Assembly (NCBI RefSeq): GCF_013407925.2
Contig: NZ_CP060201.1
Location: forward strand, 5,627,001-5,691,000
DNA length: 64,000 bases
Reading direction: 5' to 3'
DNA from: Pseudomonas protegens
GTDB taxonomy: Bacteria; Pseudomonadota; Gammaproteobacteria; Pseudomonadales; Pseudomonadaceae
In this document: piece after piece, positions 17,532 through 25,803 of the stretch
Layout of the letters: each line of letters starts with the position of its first letter
How positions within the stretch are numbered: the stretch's first letter is position 1
The notes under the pieces: generated by a model
Database searches by the model: none
The model's input: only the letters and a program-made list of their open reading frames with translations
Told to the model about the DNA's origin: nothing
Program-made: the position numbers and the translations under genes

Positions 17532-17604
17532 GCCTCGCTGGGGCGTGCATCTGCATCGATGCACGCTTTAGGGGCGAGGAAGGGTGGGTAAAAGCCGAAT
17601 CGCG

Positions 17605-17987
17605 AAAAGCACAAAGGGGAGCCGAAGCTCCCCTTTAATTTGTCGTTGCGTGCTCTTTTTTTATTATTGAGGGGCGGTCTGTTGTTGTTTTTGGCAACCG
17701 TTGCCCTTTACCGCTGTTTTTGGCGATTCCCATCCGGGATCAAGAGCAAACGTATTTTTTTGAGCGCTGATCTAATGTGTCGCCAGGGCGATCCAACCAG
17801 TTCGGGAGCTACCTCAGGGTAGTTTTATTGTTCTCTGACCGGTTGCGGGTGGCTCTTGCAAGCCCTCCTGCACACTACATCCTCTCCAAAAAAATCTGTT
17901 AGCTGCGTCTCTGCCGTGTTGTTTTTGTTATCTCAGAGTCGTTACGTCTTATTTTTATTAGGTTTGCTGCTTTTTATTCTTGTTATG
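17605..17987 (-). ncRNA. crcY: CrcY-type small RNA (Hfq/Crc-titrating)
   Basis: The 622-bp gap between the synthetase and liuE has no convincing gene, but its minus strand reads as a CrcZ/Y-like RNA. There are six clusters of AANAANAA motifs, at complements of 17971-17984, 17949-17959, 17919-17929, 17825-17832, 17682-17692 and 17661-17668. A sigma-54 promoter lies just upstream (17998-18013). A perfect GC stem-loop (17636-17613) ends it, giving about 380 nt. CrcY of P. putida, as I recall, is of similar size, sigma-54/CbrB-dependent and next to the HMG-CoA lyase gene mvaB, which is liuE here. Such RNAs sequester Hfq (with Crc) and relieve catabolite repression on poor carbon sources. The ends are estimates. 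Confidence 0.85.
17613..17636. terminator. Bidirectional stem-loop ending the synthetase and CrcY transcripts
   Basis: A ten-bp perfect stem aaaggggagc/gctcccctttt-type with cgaa loop. Both strands have short A/T flanks (aaag...ctttaattt). It serves the plus-strand acyl-CoA synthetase and the minus-strand CrcY RNA. Confidence 0.8.
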
Positions 17988-17997
17988 CCATAGAGAT

Positions 17998-18013
17998 AGC
18001 AGAAGCCGTGCCA
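17998..18013 (-). promoter_or_regulatory. Sigma-54 promoter of crcY
   Basis: The minus strand reads TGGCACGGCTTCTGCT. The GG (-24) and GC (-12) elements are exactly 10 bp apart and all but one position fits the TGGCACG-N4-TTGCT consensus. This predicts a start near 17987. Confidence 0.8.
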
Positions 18014-18096
18014 ACTTTTTAAAGTCCTTTAAAATCAATGGCTTGATCTTTTTGTAGGACAATCTGTGTCGCAAAAAAATCGACAAACTGTTTCCG

Positions 18097-18136
18097 TGTT
18101 ACTCGCTCTCGCCGCCGTTTAGAGCGGCCGGTAACA
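18097..18136. promoter_or_regulatory. Possible CbrB activator half-sites upstream of crcY
   Basis: TGTTAC (18097-18102) and GTAACA (18131-18136) form an inverted pair 84-123 bp upstream of the sigma-54 promoter, a normal enhancer distance. TGTTAC-type halves are described for CbrB, but the 28-bp spacing here is wider than I recall, so this is tentative. Confidence 0.35.
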
Positions 18137-18145
18137 CCCGGCCGC
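18124..18145. terminator. GC hairpin after liuE
   Basis: An 8-bp perfect stem gcggccgg/ccggccgc with a 6-nt loop lies 9 nt after the liuE stop. On the minus strand it is followed only by ctctaaac, so termination may be weak. Confidence 0.45.
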
Positions 18146-18153
18146 ACATTGGC

Positions 18154-19053
18154 TCACCCGGCGTTACGTGCCTTGGCCACACGAGAACCGCTGGGGCGTC
18201 CCAGTACCGTGCAGATCTGCCGGCCGGCGTCGATCAGGCGGTCCATGTCGATACCGGTGTGAATGCCCAGGCCATTGAGCAGGTAGAGGACGTCTTCAGT
18301 AGCAACGTTACCGCTGGCGCCCTTGGCATAAGGGCAGCCACCGAGCCCGGCGATCGAGCTGTCGAACACCGCAATGCCTTCCAGCAGGCTGGCGTAGACG
18401 TTGGCCAGGGCCTGGCCGTAGGTGTCGTGGAAGTGCCCGGCGAGTTTTTCCCGTGGCACCTGGGCGCCCACCACCTCGAACATGCGCCGGGTGGCGCCGG
18501 CGGTGCCGGTGCCGATGGTGTCACCCAGGGACACCTCGTAGCAGCCCATGGCATAGAGTTCGCGGGCTACCAGGGCGACTTGCTCCGCCGCCACTTCGCC
18601 TTCATAGGGGCAGCCCAGCACGCAGGACACGTAACCGCGCACGCTGATCCCGTGCTGTTTGGCTGCGTCCATGATCGGTACGAAGCGCTCCAGGCTTTCG
18701 CTGATGGAGCAGTTGATGTTGCGCTGGGAGAACGACTCCGACGCGGCAGCGAACACCGCGACTTCCTTGACTCCGGCCGCCAGGGCGTCCTCGAAGCCCC
18801 GCAGGTTCGGCGCCAGCGCGCCGTAGACCACCCCGGGCTGGCGCTGGATGCGGGCAAAAACCTCGGCCGAGCCGGCCATCTGCGGCACCCACTTGGGCGA
18901 GACGAAACTGCCGACTTCTATATAGCCCAGGCCCGCTGCGGTCAGGGCGTCGACCAATTGCACCTTGTCTTCGACGCTGATGGGCTGGGCTTCGTTCTGC
19001 AGGCCATCGCGAGGACCGACTTCGATCAGGCGTACATGGCTGGGGAGTGACAT
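18154..19053 (-). CDS. liuE: Hydroxymethylglutaryl-CoA lyase
   Basis: A 299-residue DRE-TIM metallolyase that cleaves HMG-CoA to acetyl-CoA and acetoacetate, the last step of leucine degradation. The N-terminus VRLIEVGPRDGLQNE and the glycine-rich HMG-CoA lyase signature GLGGCPYAKGASGN (236-249, containing the catalytic Cys) are both intact. HFHD (207-210) supplies metal ligands. It follows liuR by 61 nt on the same strand, so liuR-liuE may be one transcript separate from liuABCD. In other Pseudomonas the gene is also named mvaB. Confidence 0.95.
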   Translation of the reverse strand: MSLPSHVRLIEVGPRDGLQNEAQPISVEDKVQLVDALTAAGLGYIEVGSFVSPKWVPQMAGSAEVFARIQRQPGVVYGALAPNLRGFEDALAAGVKEVAVFAAASESFSQRNINCSISESLERFVPIMDAAKQHGISVRGYVSCVLGCPYEGEVAAEQVALVARELYAMGCYEVSLGDTIGTGTAGATRRMFEVVGAQVPREKLAGHFHDTYGQALANVYASLLEGIAVFDSSIAGLGGCPYAKGASGNVATEDVLYLLNGLGIHTGIDMDRLIDAGRQICTVLGRPSGSRVAKARNAG

Positions 19054-19114
19054 ACAGGTTCACCTTTATGAGGGAGGGCGGGTGCCGGCACAAGCCGCGC
19101 CGGTGTCCCGGGGA

Positions 19115-19519
19115 TTATTGGGCAGGGTGCTGCTGGCTCTGGAGGGTCTGTTGCAGTGCCTGGGTGCAGCGCTCTTCGGCGGTGTCCAGTTCCAGCTTCA
19201 TCTGTTCGATGTCGAGCAACTGCTGTTCGAGCTGCTCACGGCGCTCGCTGATCTTGGCCAGCATGCTGTGTAACTGCTTTAGGTTGCCGCTGCTGGGGTC
19301 ATAGAGCTCGATCAGTTCACGGCATTCGGCCAGGGAAAAACCGATGCGCTTGCCCCGCAGGATCAGCTTCAGACTGACCTTGTCCCGGGGCGAATAGATG
19401 CGTTCCTGGCCGCGGCGCTCGGGGGCCAGCAGGCCTTGCTCCTCATAGAAGCGGATGGCCCGGGTGGTGATGTCGAGCTCGCGGGCGAGGTCGGAGATGC
19501 TGTAGGTCTGGCTGCTCAT
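19115..19519 (-). CDS. liuR: MerR-family regulator of leucine/isovalerate catabolism
   Basis: A 134-residue MerR protein. The N-terminal winged helix TYSISDLARELDITTRAIRFYEEQGLLAPERRGQERIYSPRDKVSLKLIL is followed by a long coiled-coil dimerisation helix rich in Q/E/L. I use ATG 19519; a TTG four codons upstream is possible. There are no paired metal-binding cysteines, consistent with a CoA-thioester or metabolite sensor. A copy of the tttacg..cgtcaa operator lies 43 bp upstream, so autoregulation is likely, and the same dyad controls liuA and the synthetase. Confidence 0.9.
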   Translation of the reverse strand: MSSQTYSISDLARELDITTRAIRFYEEQGLLAPERRGQERIYSPRDKVSLKLILRGKRIGFSLAECRELIELYDPSSGNLKQLHSMLAKISERREQLEQQLLDIEQMKLELDTAEERCTQALQQTLQSQQHPAQ

Positions 19520-19561
19520 GGAGGCGCTCAAGGTGGGACTTGGCGCTAAGCTAAAGGCAGG

Positions 19562-19577
19562 TTTACGTATACGTCAA
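19562..19577. promoter_or_regulatory. LiuR-type operator upstream of liuR
   Basis: tttacgtatacgtcaa is the third copy of the dyad seen at 15671 and 15714. It lies 43-58 bp upstream of the liuR start, which indicates autoregulation. Confidence 0.72.
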
Positions 19578-19598
19578 GCAGTCTGCGTCGATACCGTT

Positions 19599-19637
19599 CG
19601 CCGACAAGCCGGCTCTTGTAGTGAGGGCTTGCCGGCG
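19599..19637. repeat. REP-like inverted pair
   Basis: cgccgacaagcc (19599-19610) and ggcttgccggcg (19626-19637) are arms of a degenerate Pseudomonas REP palindrome. It lies right after the LysR gene stop, where it may also stabilise or terminate that mRNA. Confidence 0.55.
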
Positions 19638-19643
19638 CAGGAG

Positions 19644-20579
19644 TCAGGCGGTCTGTTGGTCGAGCTTCTTTTCATGAGCCGTGACCTGCTGGCAGAGTTC
19701 GATCATCTGCTCGCGCATCCAGCGGTTGGCCGGGTCCTGGTCGGTGCTTTCGTGCCAGTACAAGTGGGTTTCCACGGGCGGTACATCATTGACCGGCAGA
19801 TTGAAGGCGTGCAGGTCGTGGCGGCGGGCAAAGCGTTCCGGCACGGTCATCACCATATCGGTCTGTTGCAGCACTTGGGAGGCCATCAGGTAGTGCTGGG
19901 AGCGCAGGGCGATCTTGCGCTGGATGCCCATCTTGCCCAGGGCCAGGTCGACATGGCCCAGGCCGCTGCGACGGCTGGAGATATGGATGTGGGTCATGGA
20001 CAGGTAATCGTCCAGGGTGAATTTTTCCTTGCCCGCCAGGGGGTGGCCCTTGCGCATGGCGCACACGTAGCGGTCTTCCATGAGCTTGACGTGGCGCACT
20101 TGCGGATCGGTGTTGAGGGGGGCGTCCACGGCAAAGTCCAGGCGCCCGGCCGCCAGTTCCTTGGTGGTTTCCCGGCGCTTGGACAGGAAACTCTCGATGA
20201 TCACCGCCGGGGCCAGGCGGCGCAGGCGCTGGAACAGCGGCGGCAGGATCACCGCCTCGGTCAGGTCGGTCATGCTGATGCGGTAGGTCTTGACCGCTTG
20301 CAGCGGGTTGAAAATCCGACTTTCCTGGACTGAAACCCGTAGCAGCGACAAGGCATTGCGCACCGGGCCGATGATGTTCTGTGCCATGGGGGTGGGCACC
20401 ATGCCCTGGGCGGTCCTGACGAACAGCGGATCGTTGAAGGTCTCGCGCAGACGCGCCAGGGCGTTGGACACCGCCGGCTGGGTGATGCCGACGATCTGCC
20501 CGGCGCGGGTCAGGTTGGCTTCGGTGTAGATCGCGTCGAAAACGATGAAGAGGTTGAGGTCGACCTTGCTCAGATTCAT
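19644..20579 (-). CDS. LysR-family transcriptional regulator
   Basis: A 311-residue LysR protein. The N-terminal winged helix is VDLNLFIVFDAIYTEANLTRAGQIVGITQPAVSNALARLRETFNDPLFVRT (residues 6-56). The effector-binding domain occupies about 90-300. It is divergent from an acyl-CoA dehydrogenase gene with 180 bp between them, the usual arrangement of a LysR regulator and its target, so control of fatty-acid or branched acyl-CoA oxidation is a reasonable guess. The effector cannot be predicted. The domain type resembles NodD/SyrM-like LysR proteins (FQRLRRLAPAVIIE; VCAMRKGHPLAG). Confidence 0.88.
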   Translation of the reverse strand: MNLSKVDLNLFIVFDAIYTEANLTRAGQIVGITQPAVSNALARLRETFNDPLFVRTAQGMVPTPMAQNIIGPVRNALSLLRVSVQESRIFNPLQAVKTYRISMTDLTEAVILPPLFQRLRRLAPAVIIESFLSKRRETTKELAAGRLDFAVDAPLNTDPQVRHVKLMEDRYVCAMRKGHPLAGKEKFTLDDYLSMTHIHISSRRSGLGHVDLALGKMGIQRKIALRSQHYLMASQVLQQTDMVMTVPERFARRHDLHAFNLPVNDVPPVETHLYWHESTDQDPANRWMREQMIELCQQVTAHEKKLDQQTA

Positions 20580-20759
20580 GGCGCTGCACTCTTGTTGTTA
20601 GGGCCTGTGAGGGAGGCTCGGAAGCCTGTCGGATCAGCCGATCATATATCGGTGATGAATGTTAATACACGCCGAGAATAGGCTAGGTAAATTTTCGTAG
20701 CTGATCTAGCATCGATTTCAGTCCCCCAACACCCGTTCTTCAAAAAGGTAGAACTGCCC

Positions 20760-21989
20760 ATGGAATTCGCCTATTCCCCCAAGGTCCAGGAGCTGCGTGA
20801 GCGCGTCACCGCGTTCATGGATGCCTATGTTTATCCGGCTGAAGCGGTCTTCGAGCGTCAGGTTGCCGAAGGCGATCGCTGGCAACCGACCGCCATCATG
20901 GAAGAGCTCAAACTCAAGGCCAAGGCTGAAGGTCTGTGGAATTTGTTTCTGCCTGAGTCGGAACTGGGTGCCGGCCTGACCAACCTCGAATATGCGCCAC
21001 TGGCGGAGATCATGGGCCGTTCGTTGCTGGGGCCCGAGCCGTTCAACTGCTCGGCGCCGGATACCGGCAACATGGAAGTGCTGGTGCGCTATGCCAATCA
21101 AGAGCAGAAGCAGCGCTGGCTGGAGCCGCTGCTGCGCGGCGAGATCCGCTCCGCGTTCGCCATGACCGAACCGGATGTGGCTTCCTCAGACGCCACCAAC
21201 ATGGCCGCCCGCGCGGTGCGCGATGGCGACCAGTGGCTGATCAATGGCAAGAAGTGGTGGACCTCCGGCGCCTGTGATCCGCGCTGCAAGATCCTGATCT
21301 TCATGGGCCTGAGCAACCCCGATGCGCCACGTCACCAGCAGCACTCGATGATCCTGGTGCCAGTGGATACCCCCGGGGTGAAGATCGTCCGTCCGCTGCC
21401 GGTGTTCGGCTACGACGATGCGCCCCACGGCCATGCCGAGGTGCTGTTCGACAATGTTCGAGTGCCCTACGAAAACGTGCTGCTGGGCGAGGGTCGCGGT
21501 TTCGAGATTGCCCAGGGCCGTCTTGGTCCGGGGCGCATCCATCACTGCATGCGTTCGATCGGCATGGCTGAGCGGGCGCTGGAGCTGATGTGCAAGCGCG
21601 CGGTGAATCGCACCGCGTTCGGCAAGCCTCTGGCCCGCCTGGGGGGCAACATCGACAAGATCGCCGACTCGCGAATGGAAATCGACATGGCTCGGCTGTT
21701 GACCCTGAAGGCCGCGTACATGATGGACACCGTCGGTAACAAGGTGGCCAAGAGCGAGATTGCCCAGATCAAGGTGGTGGCGCCGAACGTGGCCTTGCGG
21801 GTGATCGATCGGGCGATCCAGATTCACGGTGGGGCGGGCGTGTCCAATGACTTCCCCCTGGCCTACATGTACGCCATGCAGCGCACCTTGCGCCTGGCCG
21901 ACGGCCCGGATGAAGTGCACCGCGCGGCCATCGGCAAGTACGAAATCGGCAAGTACGTGCCCAGGGAGCTGCTGCGCAGCGGGCATTGA
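20760..21989 (+). CDS. Acyl-CoA dehydrogenase
   Basis: A 409-residue flavoenzyme of the ACAD10/11-like branch. The FAD/substrate loop is [25 protein letters not shown]. The helix region [23 protein letters not shown] carries Arg/His where the classical Glu may differ. The C-terminal motif is [44 protein letters not shown]. It probably dehydrogenates an acyl-CoA with ETF as acceptor, but chain length is not evident. It stands alone downstream of a divergent LysR gene. The ribosome site aaaaaggtagaac lies 7-10 nt before ATG 20760. Confidence 0.88.
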   Translation: MEFAYSPKVQELRERVTAFMDAYVYPAEAVFERQVAEGDRWQPTAIMEELKLKAKAEGLWNLFLPESELGAGLTNLEYAPLAEIMGRSLLGPEPFNCSAPDTGNMEVLVRYANQEQKQRWLEPLLRGEIRSAFAMTEPDVASSDATNMAARAVRDGDQWLINGKKWWTSGACDPRCKILIFMGLSNPDAPRHQQHSMILVPVDTPGVKIVRPLPVFGYDDAPHGHAEVLFDNVRVPYENVLLGEGRGFEIAQGRLGPGRIHHCMRSIGMAERALELMCKRAVNRTAFGKPLARLGGNIDKIADSRMEIDMARLLTLKAAYMMDTVGNKVAKSEIAQIKVVAPNVALRVIDRAIQIHGGAGVSNDFPLAYMYAMQRTLRLADGPDEVHRAAIGKYEIGKYVPRELLRSGH

Positions 21990-22000
21990 TGAGGTCGCCG

Positions 22001-22028
22001 CCGGCCGGGCGGGCAAGTGCCCGGCCGG
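22001..22028. terminator. GC-rich hairpin between convergent genes
   Basis: A 10-bp perfect stem ccggccgggc/gcccggccgg with an 8-nt loop lies between the dehydrogenase stop (21989) and the PstS-OmpA stop (22044). The downstream T content is weak on both strands. Confidence 0.55.
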
Positions 22029-22043
22029 TCGGCAGTGTTGTGT

Positions 22044-23426
22044 TCAGTACACCCAGACTTCCACTCGCCGGTTCTTGATCCGGCCCTCGTCGGCGTGATT
22101 GGTCGCCACCGGCAGCTCGGCGCCAAAACCGCGGATCTCGCGGAACACTACGCCGCTTTTCACCAGTTCCCGACGGACCGCCATGGCTCGCAGCTTGGAC
22201 AGCAGGGCGGCACGCGCCGGGTCGCTCTTGGCATCGCCGAAGCCGGCCAGGGTGACTTGGCGGTCCAGCTTGCCGTGCTGGCGCAGGTAGTCCAGGACCC
22301 GATTCAGGTCCTGGCGCGCCTTGTTGTCCAGATTGGCGCTGCCCTCCTCGAAGCGAAAGTTCACGCTCAGGCGTTGCGCGTCCCGGCTCAGTTGCTGGTA
22401 GGCCTCGGGCATCTGTGGGCTGGGCGTTACCCGCATGGCTTGTACGGTCTGGGCGACAAAGCCGTTGGCGGCGACGATGGCCTGGCCCTTGGCGCTCTGG
22501 GCAAAACTCACCAAGGCGTCGGCCCAGGGATTGTGGCCATTGGGCGGCAGGTACAGATACAGACGTCGCGACAGCGGGTAGTCCTCGGTGGCGATCAGGC
22601 TGTTGAGGGGCGGCATGGGCTGGGATTGGCCATCGACAATCGCCACCGCCTTGGCCTGGCGCACATAGGGCAGGCCGATGAAACCTATGCCTTGCGGGTC
22701 GCGACTGACGGCGTCGGACAGCTGCTCACTGGACTCGAAACGCTTGGCTGCCGGGTTCAACGTCTTGCCGCGACGGCTGAGGACCAGCTCTTTGAAGGTG
22801 TCGTAGGTGCCGGACTGGTCATCCCGGGCATACAGATGGACCGCTCCGCCGCTGCTCCCCAACTCTTCCCAGGTCTTGATCTCGCCGCTGAACAGACGGG
22901 CCAGTTGCTCGGTGCTCAGTTGGTTCAGCGGGTTGTGCGGATGCAGGATGATGGCCAAGCCATCAATGGCGATGATTTGTTCCGCGCTGGGGCTCTTCAG
23001 GTCCCCCAGGCTTTCCAGGTCCACCAGTTCGCTGTCCTTGATGGGGCGGGAAGCGGCCGCCACATCGGCCTGGGCGTTTTTCAGGGCACTGAAGCCGGTG
23101 CTCGAGCCATGGGCGGCAATCTCCACGCGGACTGTCCGGCCCTGGGGGCTCTGTCCCAGAACCCGCTGCTCATTGTCCTTGCCGCTTGCCTCGATGTGGA
23201 TGTCGTGCAGGCCCTGTTGTTCCAGCAAGCCCTTGACCAGCGCCGGACCGAGCCGGGCGCCGATGGTGTTGGACCCCTGGATGCGCAGCACGGCGGCATT
23301 GTCGGTCGCCAGGGGCAGGGCGGCGAATACCGACCAGGGCAGGGCGTAGCAGACGAAGCCAATCAGAAACAGGCTGATGGTCCGGCACCAGATATCTCGT
23401 TCACTGGCGGTGGAAGCGCGGGGCAT
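22044..23426 (-). CDS. PstS-like phosphate-binding domain fused to OmpA peptidoglycan-binding domain
   Basis: A 460-residue exported protein. Signal peptide: residues about 15-36 (TISLFLIGFVCYALPWSVFA). Residues about 45-320 form a periplasmic-binding fold of the PstS type (LRIQGSNTIGARLGPALVKG; AAHGSSTGFSAL; DDQSGTYDTFKELV; RDPQGIGFIGLPYV). Residues about 345-460 are an OmpA-like domain (VNFRFEEGSANLDNKARQDLNRV...GFGDAKSDPARAALLSKLRAMAVRREL...NRRVEVWVY) that should bind peptidoglycan. No pst permease genes are adjacent, so it probably acts as a wall-anchored phosphate binder or sensor rather than an ABC component. A possible Pho box lies upstream. Confidence 0.86.
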   Translation of the reverse strand: MPRASTASERDIWCRTISLFLIGFVCYALPWSVFAALPLATDNAAVLRIQGSNTIGARLGPALVKGLLEQQGLHDIHIEASGKDNEQRVLGQSPQGRTVRVEIAAHGSSTGFSALKNAQADVAAASRPIKDSELVDLESLGDLKSPSAEQIIAIDGLAIILHPHNPLNQLSTEQLARLFSGEIKTWEELGSSGGAVHLYARDDQSGTYDTFKELVLSRRGKTLNPAAKRFESSEQLSDAVSRDPQGIGFIGLPYVRQAKAVAIVDGQSQPMPPLNSLIATEDYPLSRRLYLYLPPNGHNPWADALVSFAQSAKGQAIVAANGFVAQTVQAMRVTPSPQMPEAYQQLSRDAQRLSVNFRFEEGSANLDNKARQDLNRVLDYLRQHGKLDRQVTLAGFGDAKSDPARAALLSKLRAMAVRRELVKSGVVFREIRGFGAELPVATNHADEGRIKNRRVEVWVY

Positions 23427-23482
23427 GGCGGCACTGGCCTTCTATATAGAGAGGGGGAGTGCTGGCGAGATTAAGTCAGGGA

Positions 23483-23500
23483 GGTGACAAAGATGTGACC
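23483..23500 (-). promoter_or_regulatory. Possible Pho box upstream of the PstS-OmpA gene
   Basis: On the minus strand ggtcacatctttgtcacc carries two GTCAC units 11 bp apart, the PhoB direct-repeat spacing (CTGTCAT-N4-CTGTCAT). It lies 57 bp upstream of the start codon. The match is partial. Confidence 0.4.
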
Positions 23501-23715
23501 GATGGCGGTTTTCAGCAATAAATGGCGAAAGTCCTACATCGTAAATAGCTGTTTTCTCTAGATTTTTTGAGACTTGTCCTAAAGACCGGCCTCTGAGCGA
23601 TGCGTAGAGTGGGCAACTTTGTCTGGCGGGGATTGGGGCGACTGCCAACGCGTCATCCCCGCGGATGCCTCGGCAGTGTTGTGCTGCTATTTCGTAGTAA
23701 GCAAAGGAGTTACAA

Positions 23716-24048
23716 ATGAGTGCCTGGTTCGAGCTGAAGCAGTATGGCAGTGGTGCATGCAGATTCTTGCTGAAGACAAAGGAGGCGCAGACCATGCTTC
23801 AAAGCGAACGATTCCCCTGCCGGGACAGTGCCGAGGCGGCTCTCGGCCTGTTCCGCGCACACTGCGCTTCTCCCGAGCGTTACGTCAAGAAAATTTCATC
23901 GGGCGGCAAACCTTATTTCAAGCTCAAGGCCGGCAAGGAAGTGATTCTGGTCAGCCATTTGTACGATTCGGAGCCCACTCTCGAGAGCGCCATCAACGCC
24001 ATCGCGGCAGCCGGCACCACTGAACGGGTTGAAGTGGTCCACATGTAA
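23716..24048 (+). CDS. DUF1508/YegP-like small protein
   Basis: A 110-residue protein with a strong Shine-Dalgarno (aaaggagt) before ATG 23716. It appears to contain two copies of the small beta-beta-beta-alpha YegP/DUF1508 unit. The first is degenerate (FELKQYGSGACRFLLKTKEAQTMLQSERFPCRDSAEAALGLFRAH). The second is clearer (KPYFKLKAGKEVILVSHLYDSEPTLESAINAIAAAG). The family is implicated only loosely in stress responses; function unknown. A perfect intrinsic terminator follows. Confidence 0.75.
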   Translation: MSAWFELKQYGSGACRFLLKTKEAQTMLQSERFPCRDSAEAALGLFRAHCASPERYVKKISSGGKPYFKLKAGKEVILVSHLYDSEPTLESAINAIAAAGTTERVEVVHM

Positions 24049-24061
24049 GCGGTAGCAAGAA

Positions 24062-24087
24062 AAGCCCATCGTCAGATGGGCTTTTTT
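24062..24087. terminator. Bidirectional intrinsic terminator
   Basis: The stem aagcccatc/gatgggctt with gtca loop is followed by tttttt on the plus strand and by ttttctt on the minus strand. It ends both the DUF1508-like gene and exonuclease III. Confidence 0.88.
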
Positions 24088-24098
24088 GTGCCTGTCGA

Positions 24099-24911
24099 TC
24101 AGCTCAGTTCGAGCCAGATCGGTGCATGGTCCGACGGCTTTTCCATGCCACGCAGTTCATAGTCGACACCGGCGTCCTTGATGCGCGGCAGCAGGCCCTG
24201 GGAGGCCATGATCAAGTCGATGCGCAGGCCACGCTTGGGCTCGTCCTCGAAACCGCGGCTGCGGTAGTCGAACCAGCTGAAGCGATCGTTCACCTCGGGG
24301 TTGAGGTGACGGAAGCTGTCCACCAGGCCCCAGTTCTTCAGGCGGGCCATCCACTCGCGCTCTTCCGGCAGGAAGCTGCATTTGCCGGTCTTGAGCCAAC
24401 GCTTGGCGTTGTCGGCGCCGATGCCGATGTCGCAGTCTTCCGGGGAAATGTTGACGTCGCCCATGACCACCAGCGGCTGGTCATTGCTGAAGCGGCTTTC
24501 CAGCAGGTGCTGCAGATCGCTGTAGAAGCGCTCCTTGGCCGGGAACTTGGTCGGATGGTCGCGGCTTTCGCCCTGGGGAAAGTAGCCGTTCATGATGGTC
24601 ACCGGCGTGCCATGGGCGTCGGCGAAGGTGCCCCAGATAAAGCGTCGCTGGGCGTCTTCGTCATCGCCTTCGAAGCCTTTGTGCAGGGCCAGTGGCGCCT
24701 GGCGCGAGAGCAGGGCGACACCGTAATGGCCTTTCTGGCCGTGGTAGTGCACGTGGTAGCCCAGGGCCTGGACTTCGGCGAGGGGGAACTGCTCGTCGGC
24801 AACCTTGGTTTCCTGCAGGCCGATCACGTCCGGCTGGTGTTTGTCGATCAGCGCCGCCAGCTGATGGGGGCGGGCGCGCAGCCCGTTGATGTTGAACGAG
24901 ACGATCTTCAT
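24099..24911 (-). CDS. xthA: Exodeoxyribonuclease III / AP endonuclease
   Basis: A 270-residue base-excision repair nuclease that cleaves at abasic sites and degrades 3' ends. It starts at ATG 24911 ([18 protein letters not shown]). Metal and catalytic motifs of the EEP fold are intact: NINGLRA, LQETKV (catalytic Glu), GDVNIS, the substrate loop [17 protein letters not shown] and the terminal SDHAPI. Length equals E. coli XthA (268). It is followed in this neighbourhood by GNAT-tamA-tamB on the opposite strand, the same order as around PA2545 in P. aeruginosa. Confidence 0.95.
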   Translation of the reverse strand: MKIVSFNINGLRARPHQLAALIDKHQPDVIGLQETKVADEQFPLAEVQALGYHVHYHGQKGHYGVALLSRQAPLALHKGFEGDDEDAQRRFIWGTFADAHGTPVTIMNGYFPQGESRDHPTKFPAKERFYSDLQHLLESRFSNDQPLVVMGDVNISPEDCDIGIGADNAKRWLKTGKCSFLPEEREWMARLKNWGLVDSFRHLNPEVNDRFSWFDYRSRGFEDEPKRGLRIDLIMASQGLLPRIKDAGVDYELRGMEKPSDHAPIWLELS

Positions 24912-25087
24912 GGTCGGCGGTCCTGGCAAAACAGCGATGCTAGCTGACAACGCCCGGGTCGACCAGCGTGGCAGCGCCGTGGATGCACTGCTAATGTCCT
25001 TGAGCGCGGGGAACGATCAGCGCCGCGCAGGGCTCGTAATAACAAGAGCGCGGCCACTTGAGCCGGGGCCAGGGGAGAGTGACCGTC

Positions 25088-25738
25088 ATGCCTGATACCT
25101 CCAACACCATTGCCGATATCCATATGCTCGACAGCGGTTACTCCCGCGAAGCGCGGTCGCTGCTGTACCAGGCCTACCGGCATGAACCGACCTTCGCGTT
25201 CATTTTCGAGTCCGAGCGCGCCGGTTACGAACAACGGGTCCGGGCTACGGTGCGCGAACTGGTCAAGCAGCATTTTCTTCAGGATCTGCCGGCCATTGGC
25301 CTGCTGGTCAACGACCGGCTGATCGGCATTGCGTTGATTGCGCCACCGCAACGGCGCCTGGGGATCACCGAGAGCTGGGCCTGGCGCTTGCGCATGGTGC
25401 TGAGCACCGGTTTTCGCTGCACGCGGCGTTACCTGGAGTACCACGAGGCGGTGCAGGCCTGTCTGCCCAGTGACGCGGTCCACGTGTTGCCGCTGCTGGG
25501 GGTGCATCCGCAGTTCCAGGGGCAGCATTTTGGCGAGCAGTTGCTCGCCGCGGTGCACAACTGGTGCGCGGTGGACGAGCATTCCCAAGGGGTGGTGCTG
25601 GACACCGGCAATCCCCGTTATCTGGAGTTCTACAAGCGCCAGGGCTACGCCGAAGTCGGAGAGGTGGCCGTGGGGCCGGTTCGCGAGCACGTGTTCTTCC
25701 ACCCCAACCCCCAGCTCTTACAAAGTGCAACAGGCTGA
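25088..25738 (+). CDS. GNAT-family N-acetyltransferase
   Basis: A 216-residue acetyltransferase. I chose ATG 25088, behind a ggggagag ribosome site, over an in-frame start 30 nt upstream. The acetyl-CoA loop is LGVHPQFQGQHFGEQLLAAV (motif A, Q/G-x-x-G), and motif B is VVLDTGNPRYLEFYKRQGYAEVGE. The acceptor substrate is unknown. It lies 65 nt before tamA on the same strand, a conserved position in Pseudomonas, but there is no evident link to outer-membrane assembly. Confidence 0.85.
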   Translation: MPDTSNTIADIHMLDSGYSREARSLLYQAYRHEPTFAFIFESERAGYEQRVRATVRELVKQHFLQDLPAIGLLVNDRLIGIALIAPPQRRLGITESWAWRLRMVLSTGFRCTRRYLEYHEAVQACLPSDAVHVLPLLGVHPQFQGQHFGEQLLAAVHNWCAVDEHSQGVVLDTGNPRYLEFYKRQGYAEVGEVAVGPVREHVFFHPNPQLLQSATG

Positions 25739-25803
25739 TATAGAACTTTCCGTGCGTTTGAGCGCTCTATCGCCCTCCCAAGCTCGTGATAGCATCCGCG
25801 CCT

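Noticed and set aside
17640..17822. 60-codon plus-strand frame downstream of the acyl-CoA synthetase
   Set aside because: It starts after the terminator, has unusual composition for this genome, and is better explained as the complement of the CrcY RNA.
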